From positions 1-8,403 of the forward strand of contig JAOAHK010000083.1 in NCBI GenBank assembly GCA_026415275.1: 8,403 nt of DNA, read 5' to 3'. The translations under genes and the position numbers were made by a program. This DNA is from Anaerolineales bacterium. GTDB lineage: Bacteria > Chloroflexota > Anaerolineae > Anaerolineales > UBA4823. Under the pieces are notes generated by a model, which saw only the letters and a list, made by a program, of their open reading frames with translations, did no database searches and was not told where the DNA came from. Of the stretch, positions 1 to 6,580 are shown in pieces; positions within the stretch are counted from its first letter, which is position 1; each line of letters begins with the position of its first letter.

Positions 1-2
1 CC

Positions 3-227
3 AATACACTCACTCCAGAACCAACCTTAACTCAGACGCCGAGTCCATCTCCGCCACCCACCGATACACCCAGCCCGTCCCCTTCTCCAACCGAAACACC
101 TCCTCCGCCAACGGTTGCTCCGCTTGACGCTTCAACCCCAACCCCTACTTCCACAAGTTGGCAGCCTGACTCAATCCGCTTGCCGAAGGAATGCTGCAAG
201 TCCATCAGTCTTTTGGGGGTGTTGTAA
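3..227 (+). CDS. C-terminal end of a Pro/Thr/Ser-rich, probably surface or secreted protein (5' partial)
   Basis: An open frame enters from the left edge and ends at TAA 225-227. It gives about 74 residues. The first ~45 are almost entirely Pro, Thr and Ser with occasional Glu/Asp (runs such as TPSPSPPPTDTPSPSPSPTE), followed by a short tail containing a Cys-Cys pair and ending LLGVL. Low-complexity linkers like this are typical of extracytoplasmic proteins of Anaerolineae, where they join a membrane anchor or domains across the envelope. No catalytic domain is visible because the N-terminal part lies outside the window, so the function is unknown. Codon choice favours C-rich Pro and Thr codons, which also creates spurious long frames on the opposite strand. 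The next gene starts 28 nt downstream. The reading frame is fairly sure; the role is not. Confidence 0.6.
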   Translation, partial: NTLTPEPTLTQTPSPSPPPTDTPSPSPSPTETPPPPTVAPLDASTPTPTSTSWQPDSIRLPKECCKSISLLGVL

Positions 228-249
228 TCCTTTTGGTTTTCGATACAAT
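222..249 (+). promoter_or_regulatory. Candidate sigma-70 promoter giving a leaderless start for the M42 cluster
   Basis: A TTGTAA box (222-227) and a TACAAT box (244-249) are 16 nt apart. The -10 matches consensus at 5 of 6 bases and the -35 at 4 of 6. Transcription would begin about 7 nt after the -10, at the A of the ATG at 256. An in-frame stop (250-252) rules out any start further upstream, and there is no Shine-Dalgarno sequence, so a leaderless mRNA fits. The -35 overlaps the stop codon of the upstream gene. Confidence 0.4.
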
Positions 250-255
250 TAAGCC

Positions 256-1331
256 ATGAAGACAACCAACCTTTCCAACCTGTTGAAAAAATTGACCATT
301 CCGGCGGGACTCTCGGGTTATGAAGAATCGATTTCCCGAGAGGTTGAAAGTTTGTGGAAACCCCTTGTTGATGAAGTCTCGCGCAGTCGCCTAGGAAGTG
401 TACTAGGTTACCGCAAAGGAAGCGCCGAACCACCCCGACCGCGCTTGATGATGGTTGCCCACCAAGACGCGATTGGCTTGATGGTCAGTGGCATTCGAGA
501 AGGATTCTTGCGCCTGACCGAGATCGGTGGCGTAGACCACCGCATTCTACCCGGCCAATTGGTGCAAGTGCATGGCAAGCGCACCCTGCCGGCCATAGTT
601 GTTCAACCGCCAACCTTTTTACTGCCCCCAGAAGCACAGAAGGTAGTGTTCCGTTAGAGTATTTATGGGCAGATACGGGCTTAGAAGAGAAGGAAGTTCA
701 GCGCTGGGTTCAGATTGGCGATCCCGTCTCGTTTAGCCGCAACTATCTAGAACTTGGCTCGGAGCTGGTCAGTTCTCCCTCTTTAGATAACCGCGCTTCT
801 CTGTGCGCGCTGACACTCTGTCTGCAAGAGCTGCAAGGTCGGCGCCATGCTTGGGATATCTGGGCTGTTTCCAGCACTCAAGAAGAAGAAACCTTAGGCG
901 GCGCGGCGACCTCAGCTTTTGAAATTCAGCCCAATTTAGCGGTGATTATCGATGTCACCCATGCCAGTGGCCCGGGCAGCCAAGGCCATAAAACCTTTCC
1001 TCTCGGAAGGGGGGTGACGCTTGGCTGGGGTCCAACTGTCCATCCCAAACTCTACGAAACCTTTAAGGAGATTGCCGAGAAGCTAGAAATTCCTTACAAG
1101 ATGGAGCCAATGCCCCGCTACTCTGGCACGGATGCCGATCGCTTGCAGACCATTGCTGAGGGCATTCCGACCATGGTGATCAGCATTCCCTTGCGTTATA
1201 TGCATACCCCGGTGGAGATTGTCTCTAAAAAGGATATTCAGCGCGCTGCGCGTCTATTGGCAGAGTTCGCTGCCACCCTAGAAATTGATTTCATGGACAA
1301 AATTCAATGGGACGAAACAGCCAAAACCTAA
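256..1331 (+). pseudogene. M42 family metallo-aminopeptidase, copy 1, interrupted by a -1 frame change
   Basis: Resembles M42 (TET/FrvX-type) dinuclear-metal aminopeptidases, which trim peptides in the cytoplasm. The first frame runs 256-657 (133 residues: LTIPAGLSGYE, then VAHQDAIGLMV with the first metal His at residue 69, then PPTFLLPPEAQK). The family sequence resumes one frame back from about 648 to the TAA at 1329-1331: PLEYLWADTGL, LDNR (bridging Asp), TQEEE (catalytic and metal Glu), AVIIDVT (metal Asp), SGTDAD, and RYMHTP (last metal His). One missing base near 640-650 joins the halves into a normal ~358-residue enzyme. All metal ligands are present, so this is either a recent lesion or a sequencing/assembly error. 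It differs from copies 2 and 3 in HQDA instead of HMDE and EETLGG instead of EVGLRG. The ATG at 256 is forced by an in-frame stop at 250. The end overlaps copy 2 by 25 nt. Confidence 0.85.
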
Positions 1332-2407
1332 ATCAACCTGCGATTACTGCGGAACAGCTTCGTCTGCTGGAGAAATTATGCAATGCCGTTGGCGTGAGCG
1401 GCAACGAAGGAGAGGTACGCCGTTTGATTATCGATCAGATCAAGCCCTTCGTTCAGGAGATGCGCAGCGATGCCCTCGGGAATTTGCTCGTGCACCAGAA
1501 GAAAGAAGATGGCAAACCGCTAAGGGTCATGCTCGCAGCGCATATGGACGAAGTGGGCTTTATGCTCACTTCTGATGAAGATAAAGACGAGGGCATCTTT
1601 CGCTTTGAGGTGGTTGGTGGAATTGACCCCCGCTGGTTGGCTGGAAAGCCTGTAATCGTTGGGAAGGATCATCAAAAGGGAGTCATCGGTTGTAAAGCCA
1701 TTCATCTCACCAGTAATGAGGAGCGCCGCAACGCTTTTAGCGTTGAGAGCCTAAGAGTTGACCTGGGAGGGGGAGGCAAAGCCAAAGTAGGCGATTGGGG
1801 CACCTTTGCCACGCTGTTTCAAAAGCTAGGGGGGAGCGTTCGCGCAAAGGCGCTCGATAATCGCATCGGTGTTGCCACTGCCATCGAACTGCTTAAGCAC
1901 GATTATCCCAACCTCGATTTGGTGGTAGCGTTTACTGTTCAAGAAGAGGTTGGTTTACGCGGCGCAAAAGTAGCCGCCCATGCTCTGAACCCAGACTTGG
2001 CAATTGTCTTAGATTGCACCTTAGCCCATGATCTCCCCTTGCAAGTCGAGGACAGTTTTTACCCACCCGAAAACGAGTGGTATAACACCCGCTTAGGAAA
2101 AGGGACAGCAATTTACCTTTCCGACCGGGCAACAATTTCAGACCCGCGTTTAGTGGCTCATTTTGTGCACACCGCAGAGGAAAAGGGGATTCCGTACCAA
2201 TTCCGTCAAGCTGGTGGCGGTGGCACCGATGCGGGTGCAATTCACCTGCAACGCGCTGGCATCCCTAGTATCTCCATCTCGGTACCTGCACGGTATCTGC
2301 ATACGCCAGCCAGTCTTGCGCGCATTTCGGATTGGGAAAGCACCCTGCTGCTCGTTTACCATGCCCTCCAAACCCTGCCAGCCGATTTGTTACAAACTGA
2401 ACGATAA
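1307..2407 (+). CDS. M42 family metallo-aminopeptidase, copy 2
   Basis: A complete 366-residue M42 peptidase, predicted to be a cytoplasmic dinuclear-metal aminopeptidase that removes N-terminal residues from peptides; family members assemble into tetrahedral dodecamers. Visible family marks in order are GVSGNEGEVR (~29-38), AAHMDEVGFML with metal His79, VGGIDPRWLAGKPV, KGVIGCKAIHL, KALDNRIGVA with bridging Asp184, VQEEVGLRGA with catalytic Glu213 and metal Glu214, IVLDCT with metal Asp236, GGGGTDAGAI (~303-311) and RYLHTP with metal His332. There is a longer loop after Asp236 (~240-262, with DSFYPPENEWYN) than in copies 1 and 3, which suggests a different substrate pocket. The ATG at 1307 lies inside the end of copy 1, and an in-frame stop at 1286 precludes an earlier start. 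No Shine-Dalgarno sequence is obvious, so translational coupling to copy 1 is likely. The exact peptide preference cannot be read from sequence. Confidence 0.95.
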   Translation: MGRNSQNLNQPAITAEQLRLLEKLCNAVGVSGNEGEVRRLIIDQIKPFVQEMRSDALGNLLVHQKKEDGKPLRVMLAAHMDEVGFMLTSDEDKDEGIFRFEVVGGIDPRWLAGKPVIVGKDHQKGVIGCKAIHLTSNEERRNAFSVESLRVDLGGGGKAKVGDWGTFATLFQKLGGSVRAKALDNRIGVATAIELLKHDYPNLDLVVAFTVQEEVGLRGAKVAAHALNPDLAIVLDCTLAHDLPLQVEDSFYPPENEWYNTRLGKGTAIYLSDRATISDPRLVAHFVHTAEEKGIPYQFRQAGGGGTDAGAIHLQRAGIPSISISVPARYLHTPASLARISDWESTLLLVYHALQTLPADLLQTER

Positions 2408-2436
2408 GAGAACCAAACGAAGCGGAGACCAAGATC

Positions 2437-3438
2437 ATGAAAGAATTGCTAAAAAATCTTGTCGAAATCCCTGCCCCCTCAGGATATGAAAGCCAAGTAC
2501 GCAATCAAATCCGGGAGTGGATCGAACCCCTGGTTGACGAAATTCGGGTGGATCAGCTTGGCAATCTGCTCGCTGTGCGCAAGCAAGCCGCTGCACCGCG
2601 CTTGATGTTGGTCGCTCACATGGATGAAATTGGTCTGATGGTCACCCATGTTGATCAACAAGGCTTTGCCCGCTTTGTCCCTTTGGGAGGAGTGATGCCG
2701 ATTCACTGCGTGGGCGGTCGCGTGCGTTTCTTGAACGGCGTTCAAGGGGTGATCGGCGTTGAAAAAAATCCTTCCTCCTATGAAATTCCGCCCATCGAGA
2801 AGATGTTTCTGGATGTTGGTGCATCGAGTGTCGACGATTGCCCAATTAAGATCGGGGACGTGGCAGTTTTTGAACGCCCCTTTTTAGATTTGGGGAAGCG
2901 GGTGGTCTCTAAAGCTATGGATGATCGCGTCGGAGTGGCAGTCTTGATTGAAACTCTGAGGCAATTGAAGAAAAGCGCGTTTGAGCTATATTTTGTCTTC
3001 AGCGTCCAAGAAGAAGTGGGGGTAAGAGGGGCAACCGTAGCTGCCTTCGGAGTGGAGCCCGATTTGGGTATTGCGGTCGATGTCACTGCCACCGGTGACA
3101 CCCCCAAAGGGCACCGGATGGAAGTGCGTTTGGGCAGAGGTCCGGCCATAAAGATCCGCGATGCTGGGATGTTAGCCGACCCGCGCTTGGTGCAGTGGAT
3201 GGTCCAAACTGCCGAAAAAGCCAAAATTCCCTATCAGCGTGAAATCTTAGAGTTTGGCGGGACGGATGCGCGGGCAATCCAACTCTCGCGCAGTGGCGTT
3301 CCTGCGGGCGTGATTTCGATCCCCTGCCGCTATGTTCATGCCCCTTCGGAAATGGTCGATATGGAAGATGTGGAAAACGCAGTCAAGCTACTTCTGCGCT
3401 TATTGCAGACCCATCCCCGCCTTGAACGAGAGGATTAA
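2437..3438 (+). CDS. M42 family metallo-aminopeptidase, copy 3
   Basis: A complete 333-residue M42 peptidase and the most canonical of the three. It begins with the family signature PAPSGYESQVR (~13-23), then LVAHMDEIGLMV with metal His61, GGVMPIHCVGGRV, KAMDDRVGVAV with bridging Asp162, VQEEVGVRGA with catalytic Glu192 and metal Glu193, AVDVTATGDTP with metal Asp215, GRGPAIKI, EFGGTDARAIQ (~272-282) and RYVHAPSE with metal His301. No signal peptide is present, so it is cytoplasmic. The start has a GGAG at 2424-2427, nine bases before the ATG. It lies 29 nt after copy 2 and 28 nt before the lipoprotein gene, consistent with one operon. It differs from copy 2 by a shorter loop after Asp215 and by DDR instead of DNR. 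Endoglucanase (old FrvX/CelM) annotations sometimes attached to this family are not supported here. Confidence 0.95.
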   Translation: MKELLKNLVEIPAPSGYESQVRNQIREWIEPLVDEIRVDQLGNLLAVRKQAAAPRLMLVAHMDEIGLMVTHVDQQGFARFVPLGGVMPIHCVGGRVRFLNGVQGVIGVEKNPSSYEIPPIEKMFLDVGASSVDDCPIKIGDVAVFERPFLDLGKRVVSKAMDDRVGVAVLIETLRQLKKSAFELYFVFSVQEEVGVRGATVAAFGVEPDLGIAVDVTATGDTPKGHRMEVRLGRGPAIKIRDAGMLADPRLVQWMVQTAEKAKIPYQREILEFGGTDARAIQLSRSGVPAGVISIPCRYVHAPSEMVDMEDVENAVKLLLRLLQTHPRLERED

Positions 3439-3466
3439 TAAACGCCTTGTTGTCTGCGCCTGTGTG

Positions 3467-4771
3467 ATGAACTACATAACTTTCTTAAAATTCTGCGGAC
3501 GGATCGGGTTGCTTTTTCTGGGGGTAGCTCTGCTTTTGGCTTGCACCGGAGAGACAGAGCGGGCACAACCCCAAAGCAGCCCCTCTCCGAATCCAATGCC
3601 TGTAATTACGGTGACAAACACTCCTTCGCCTCTGTCACATCAAGAATTGCGCCGCGGTTTGCGGATCTGGTTGCCGCCTCAATTCGATCCGAACAGCGAA
3701 CAACAAACTGCGCGCTTGCTCAGCGACCGTTTGCAGGCTTTCTATGAGCAATTTCCCAATCTGCCCATTGAAGTTCGCCTTAAGGCAGAAGAAGGTCCGG
3801 GAGGGATGCTCGAGGCGCTGACTGCAGCCAGTGAAGCAGCGCCCCTTGCCTTGCCAGATTTGGTGCTTCTACCCCGCGAGTTGGTTGCGCCGCTTGCTCA
3901 ACAGGGCATCCTTCATTCGTTGGATGGCTACGTTCAACTCTCCGAAGACCAAAAATGGTATCCGTATGCGCGCCAGCTTGTTACCGTCGAGAACATGCCA
4001 TTTGGTATTCCCTTTATCGGGGATGTGCTTTTATTAGCCTATCCCCAAAACATCGCTAGCGAACTCCCTTTAGATTGGAATGATTGGCTGATCAGTCGCT
4101 ACACGCTAGGTTTTCCTGCTGCTGACCCTCGGGCCACAGTAATGCTTGCCTTGTATCTTCAAGCTGGTGGCTCTCTGCGCAACGCTCAAGGACGACCCAT
4201 TCTAGAAGAAAACGTCTTAACCGAATTGTTGGATAATCTATCCTATGCCCATCGCCAAGGTAAATTTCCAGCATGGGTTATTCAAGCCGAGACGGATCAA
4301 CCTGTGCTTCAGGCGCTGACTGAGGGCAAAATTGATAGTGGATATCTTTGGGGGTCGAGTTATCTCAAAGGCAACTCTCAAACCTGGCGGGCTACCGCAG
4401 GTTTTCTAGCCAAAAAAACCTCCCTAACACTCGCTGATGGTTGGATTTGGGCGTGCACAACCCCAATCCCTGACCAGATTGGGATCAGCTTTCAATTGGC
4501 ATCCTTTCTCAGCGAAGCACAGTTCATGTCTAGCTTTACCCAGACCGGCGGTTACCTGCCCACCCGGGCAGACGCTTTTTTTACTTGGGAGCAAAATCAG
4601 ATTGTCAAGGATCTCGATACCATTTCAAATCTTGCTCAGGTGATCCCCCCTAGCAGCTTAAGCGATCCTTTGGGAATCGCGTTGCGCAATGCCGCCCTAG
4701 CTGTCATTAAGGATCGCATTCCACCTCAGCAAGCAGCTAATGATGCCATTGCTAGCCTGAACAAACCCTAA
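3467..4771 (+). CDS. Extracellular solute-binding lipoprotein (ABC transporter family 1-like)
   Basis: 434 residues. The N-terminus is a lipoprotein signal peptide: a few residues with Lys8 and Arg12, a hydrophobic core (~13-24) and the lipobox LLAC with Cys26. The mature protein starts with a Ser/Pro/Thr linker (QSSPSPNPMP), then an alpha/beta fold: LRIWLPPQFDP, DLVLLPRELVAPLAQQGILHSLDGY, MPFGIPFIGDVLLLAYP, and late features ADGWIWACTTPIP, SFLSEAQFMSSFTQTGGYLPTR and a C-terminal AALAVIKDRIPPQQAANDAIASLN. These resemble family-1 solute-binding proteins, which capture sugars or other small solutes at the membrane for an ABC importer. The frame stays open further upstream to 3332, but only the start at ATG 3467 (or GTG 3464) places the signal peptide at the N-terminus. 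No permease or ATPase gene is adjacent; the ligand is unknown. It follows the peptidases by 28 nt, which hints at, but does not prove, a peptide-related substrate. Confidence 0.85.
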   Translation: MNYITFLKFCGRIGLLFLGVALLLACTGETERAQPQSSPSPNPMPVITVTNTPSPLSHQELRRGLRIWLPPQFDPNSEQQTARLLSDRLQAFYEQFPNLPIEVRLKAEEGPGGMLEALTAASEAAPLALPDLVLLPRELVAPLAQQGILHSLDGYVQLSEDQKWYPYARQLVTVENMPFGIPFIGDVLLLAYPQNIASELPLDWNDWLISRYTLGFPAADPRATVMLALYLQAGGSLRNAQGRPILEENVLTELLDNLSYAHRQGKFPAWVIQAETDQPVLQALTEGKIDSGYLWGSSYLKGNSQTWRATAGFLAKKTSLTLADGWIWACTTPIPDQIGISFQLASFLSEAQFMSSFTQTGGYLPTRADAFFTWEQNQIVKDLDTISNLAQVIPPSSLSDPLGIALRNAALAVIKDRIPPQQAANDAIASLNKP

Positions 4772-4782
4772 TTTTGTCTTAA

Positions 4783-4810
4783 TTTATTCTTTCTGCGATG
4801 ATGGTATGAT
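4783..4810 (+). promoter_or_regulatory. Candidate extended -10 promoter for the LysM/M23 gene
   Basis: TGG-TATGAT at 4802-4810 is an extended -10 (TGn plus 5 of 6 matches to TATAAT). The best spaced -35 is the weak TTTATT at 4783-4788, 16 nt upstream; a better-looking TTGTCT at 4774-4779 is 25 nt away and too far. Transcription would begin near 4817, leaving a ~33-nt leader with no clear Shine-Dalgarno sequence before the ATG at 4850. Confidence 0.4.
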
Positions 4811-4849
4811 GAGGGGCGAAGCGGACGAATCATTGTAGTTCTACAGCTC

Positions 4850-6088
4850 ATGGACGATCCTCGTCTCTCCTTGAATGAAAACTACCCCTTGCCCGACTCT
4901 GAGATTAGGCGTTCAAACTCAAAAGACGCAGCAGAACAAGCCTCCTCAGAGACTGAACTGCCCGGTCGATGGCAAACCCTGTGGCAAGATATTACTGAAT
5001 TGGGGTTCGATGAGATGTTCTCCCGCTGGGCTGCGCATTTGATCTTGGCGGTGTCAATTTTGCTGATAATTTGGGTGATGCCCAGTTTTTATACGATTGA
5101 TTTCTTCTCCTTTGTTTCGGCTGAGGGTAGCGAAGTGGAGATTGCCACCCCAACGGTGCCATCGGTCACAAGCATATCCCCAACCCCGCTTCCAACCCCT
5201 ATGGAGGTTGGCATTAACCGCCAAACACAATTGTTTACTTCACTACCCAGCCGACCGCGCTTCGAGGTGATCAAATATACTGTGAAGCCAGGCGATACGC
5301 TGTTTGGTATTGCGGAGAAGTTTCGTCTGAAGCCAGAAACAATTTTGTGGGGCAATCAATACACCTTAGGGGATAATCCTCACAACCTGCGCCCTGGGCA
5401 AGAACTTAACATCTTGCCTGTGGATGGCACTTATTACAGGTGGTCAGCAGGCGATGGCTTAAACCGAGTGGCGGAATTTTTCGGTGTCAAGCCAGAGGAT
5501 ATCATCAACTTTCCCGGCAATGGCTTAGATCCAAGCACGATTGGCGATTATGCTCATCCGAATATCGAACCAGGCACTTGGCTGGTGATCCCTGGGGGAA
5601 AGCGCGAGTTTGTCAGTTGGTCTGCTCCAGAAATCCCGCGCGACAATCCTAGCGTTGCCCAAGTGCTTGGACCTGGTGCGTGTAAAGATGTCGCCAATGG
5701 AGCGATTGGGGTGGGACTATTTATCTGGCCAACCAATCGGCACTTTTTATCCGGCTTTGATTATTCTCCCTCCACAAATCACTTTGGGATCGATATCGAT
5801 GGTGAAACGGGCAATGCCGTATATGCTGTGGATAACGGGGTAGTGGTTTATTCTGGTTGGAACAACTGGGGATATGGCAACGTGATAGTGATCAACCATG
5901 GTAACGGCTGGCAAACGCTATATGCCCATTTGAGCGCGATCAACGTAACTTGTGGACAAAGCGTTTATCAAGGAAATGTGATCGGCGCCATCGGCAACAC
6001 GGGCAATTCTTCTGGCTCTCATTTGCACTTTGAAATGATGTATAACGGCACAAAGGTCAACCCTTGGGATTATTTGCCACCCCCGTAG
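4850..6088 (+). CDS. Membrane-anchored LysM domain / M23 peptidoglycan endopeptidase
   Basis: 412 residues in clear order. A hydrophilic, probably cytoplasmic N-terminus (1-~58) precedes one membrane segment (~61-83, AAHLILAVSILLIIWVMPSF). A Thr/Pro linker (~99-118) follows, then a LysM domain (~142-189, YTVKPGDTLFGIAEKF) and a second, more divergent LysM-like repeat (~196-247, RWSAGDGLNRVAEFFGV). The C-terminal M23 (LytM-type) domain is ~290-412. Its zinc and catalytic residues are intact: His311 and Asp315 (HFGID), His360 (YAH), and His391/His393 (HLHFE). It should bind glycan through LysM and cut peptide crosslinks outside the cytoplasmic membrane, acting in wall growth or division. The start at 4850 has no good Shine-Dalgarno sequence; Met56 (5015) is an alternative that would remove the cytoplasmic tail. 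Domain calls are firm, the biological timing is unknown. Confidence 0.93.
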   Translation: MDDPRLSLNENYPLPDSEIRRSNSKDAAEQASSETELPGRWQTLWQDITELGFDEMFSRWAAHLILAVSILLIIWVMPSFYTIDFFSFVSAEGSEVEIATPTVPSVTSISPTPLPTPMEVGINRQTQLFTSLPSRPRFEVIKYTVKPGDTLFGIAEKFRLKPETILWGNQYTLGDNPHNLRPGQELNILPVDGTYYRWSAGDGLNRVAEFFGVKPEDIINFPGNGLDPSTIGDYAHPNIEPGTWLVIPGGKREFVSWSAPEIPRDNPSVAQVLGPGACKDVANGAIGVGLFIWPTNRHFLSGFDYSPSTNHFGIDIDGETGNAVYAVDNGVVVYSGWNNWGYGNVIVINHGNGWQTLYAHLSAINVTCGQSVYQGNVIGAIGNTGNSSGSHLHFEMMYNGTKVNPWDYLPPP

Positions 6089-6144
6089 TTTGCATTTCCA
6101 ACCGTGCGTGAATCTCCCGCAGGATGCACTAATCCGAATAGACA

Positions 6145-6153
6145 TGATATAAT
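6145..6153 (+). promoter_or_regulatory. Perfect extended -10 promoter element before the MoaD-like gene
   Basis: TGA-TATAAT at 6145-6153 is an exact extended -10. The sequence 17 nt upstream (TGCACT, 6125-6130) is a poor -35, as is common with extended -10 promoters. Transcription would start near 6160 and leave an ~80-nt leader before the ATG at 6241. It lies 57 nt after the stop of the LysM/M23 gene, so the small gene can be expressed alone. Confidence 0.55.
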
Positions 6154-6226
6154 TTGAGTAAACTACTCCAGTATTGGGTTTTCGCATCTCGGCTGGCAGG
6201 GCTTTCCTTAGTGCTAGAAACAATTC

Positions 6227-6233
6227 GGGAGAG
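6227..6233 (+). promoter_or_regulatory. Shine-Dalgarno site that sets the MoaD-like start
   Basis: GGGAGAG lies 7 nt before the ATG at 6241. The open frame extends back to a TTG at 6154, but that codon would sit at the -10 box and would add 29 residues unlike the family. The purine-rich site therefore selects ATG 6241. Confidence 0.7.
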
Positions 6234-6240
6234 ACGGACG

Positions 6241-6519
6241 ATGAAAGTGAATTTTTATGCTACCTTACGGGCAGTTGTCGGCACCAAGACGGTCGAGATC
6301 CACCTGAACCACGGCGCTACAATTGAGGACTTAATTCGCGAAATTGTTCGGCAATATCCTGCCCTCCGGGAACAGTTGATCGATGAGCAAGGCAATTTGC
6401 AGGGCCATATTCATGTCTTTGTCAACGGGAGGGATGTCTATTATCTCGAAAATGAACACAAGACTCAATTGAAACCAGAGGATAAGATTGACATCTTCCC
6501 GCCTGTCGGCGGTGGGTAG
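6241..6519 (+). CDS. MoaD/ThiS-family beta-grasp sulfur-carrier (ubiquitin-like) protein
   Basis: 92 residues. It opens with the first beta strand MKVNFYATLRAVVG, has the helix IEDLIREIVRQYPALREQL (~28-46), the strand HIHVFVNGRDVYYL (~56-69), then LKPEDKIDIFPPVGGG, ending exactly in Gly-Gly-Gly. This is the MoaD-type beta-grasp fold with the exposed C-terminal diglycine that an E1-like enzyme (MoeB/ThiF) adenylates and converts to a thiocarboxylate. Known roles of such proteins are sulfur donation for molybdopterin, thiamine or cysteine, and in archaea protein tagging (SAMP). No MoaE, MoeB, ThiG or other partner is in the window, so the pathway is undetermined. It has its own extended -10 promoter and good Shine-Dalgarno site, and a hairpin follows 7 nt after the stop. 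Family confident, specific function open. Confidence 0.88.
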   Translation: MKVNFYATLRAVVGTKTVEIHLNHGATIEDLIREIVRQYPALREQLIDEQGNLQGHIHVFVNGRDVYYLENEHKTQLKPEDKIDIFPPVGGG

Positions 6520-6526
6520 GGATTCT

Positions 6527-6566
6527 CCGTAGCGCAACATTCAGAGAGATGAATCTTGCGCTACGG
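6527..6566. terminator. Long hairpin between convergent genes, likely bidirectional terminator or palindromic repeat
   Basis: Arms 6527-6543 and 6550-6566 pair over 17 positions with a single C-C mismatch (6538 with 6555) and a 6-nt loop. The outer 11 bp (CCGTAGCGCAA with TTGCGCTACGG) are perfect. It lies between the stop of the MoaD-like gene (6519) and the stop of kamA (6581), where a two-way terminator would be expected. Neither side has a T-tract, so it is not a textbook intrinsic terminator. It may instead be a genome-dispersed palindromic repeat or an RNA 3'-end stabiliser. Confidence 0.6.
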
Positions 6567-6580
6567 TCGTTATCCGAAAT

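Noticed and set aside
32..433. Minus-strand frame with Gly/Val/Ser repeats
   Set aside because: It is the antisense shadow of the Pro/Thr-rich C-terminus and of the start of the first M42 gene; the repeats mirror Pro and Thr codons.
601..657. Programmed ribosomal frameshift in the first M42 gene
   Set aside because: No canonical slippery heptamer or clear downstream hairpin at the junction, and no reason from the family to expect two products; an indel or sequencing error is simpler.
2778..3224. 148-residue minus-strand frame
   Set aside because: It lies entirely inside the third M42 peptidase, whose catalytic motifs are all in the plus frame; no ribosome site or recognisable domain.
3332..3466. 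N-terminal extension of the solute-binding protein
   Set aside because: It overlaps the end of the third M42 gene in another frame and would bury the lipoprotein signal peptide; the start at 3467 places the lipobox at the N-terminus.
6160..6226. Molybdenum-cofactor or thiamine riboswitch in the leader of the MoaD-like gene
   Set aside because: The leader is short and has no recognisable conserved riboswitch core.
6154..6240. N-terminal extension of the MoaD-like protein from a TTG
   Set aside because: The codon sits immediately after the -10 box, the added residues are unlike the family, and a good SD precedes ATG 6241.
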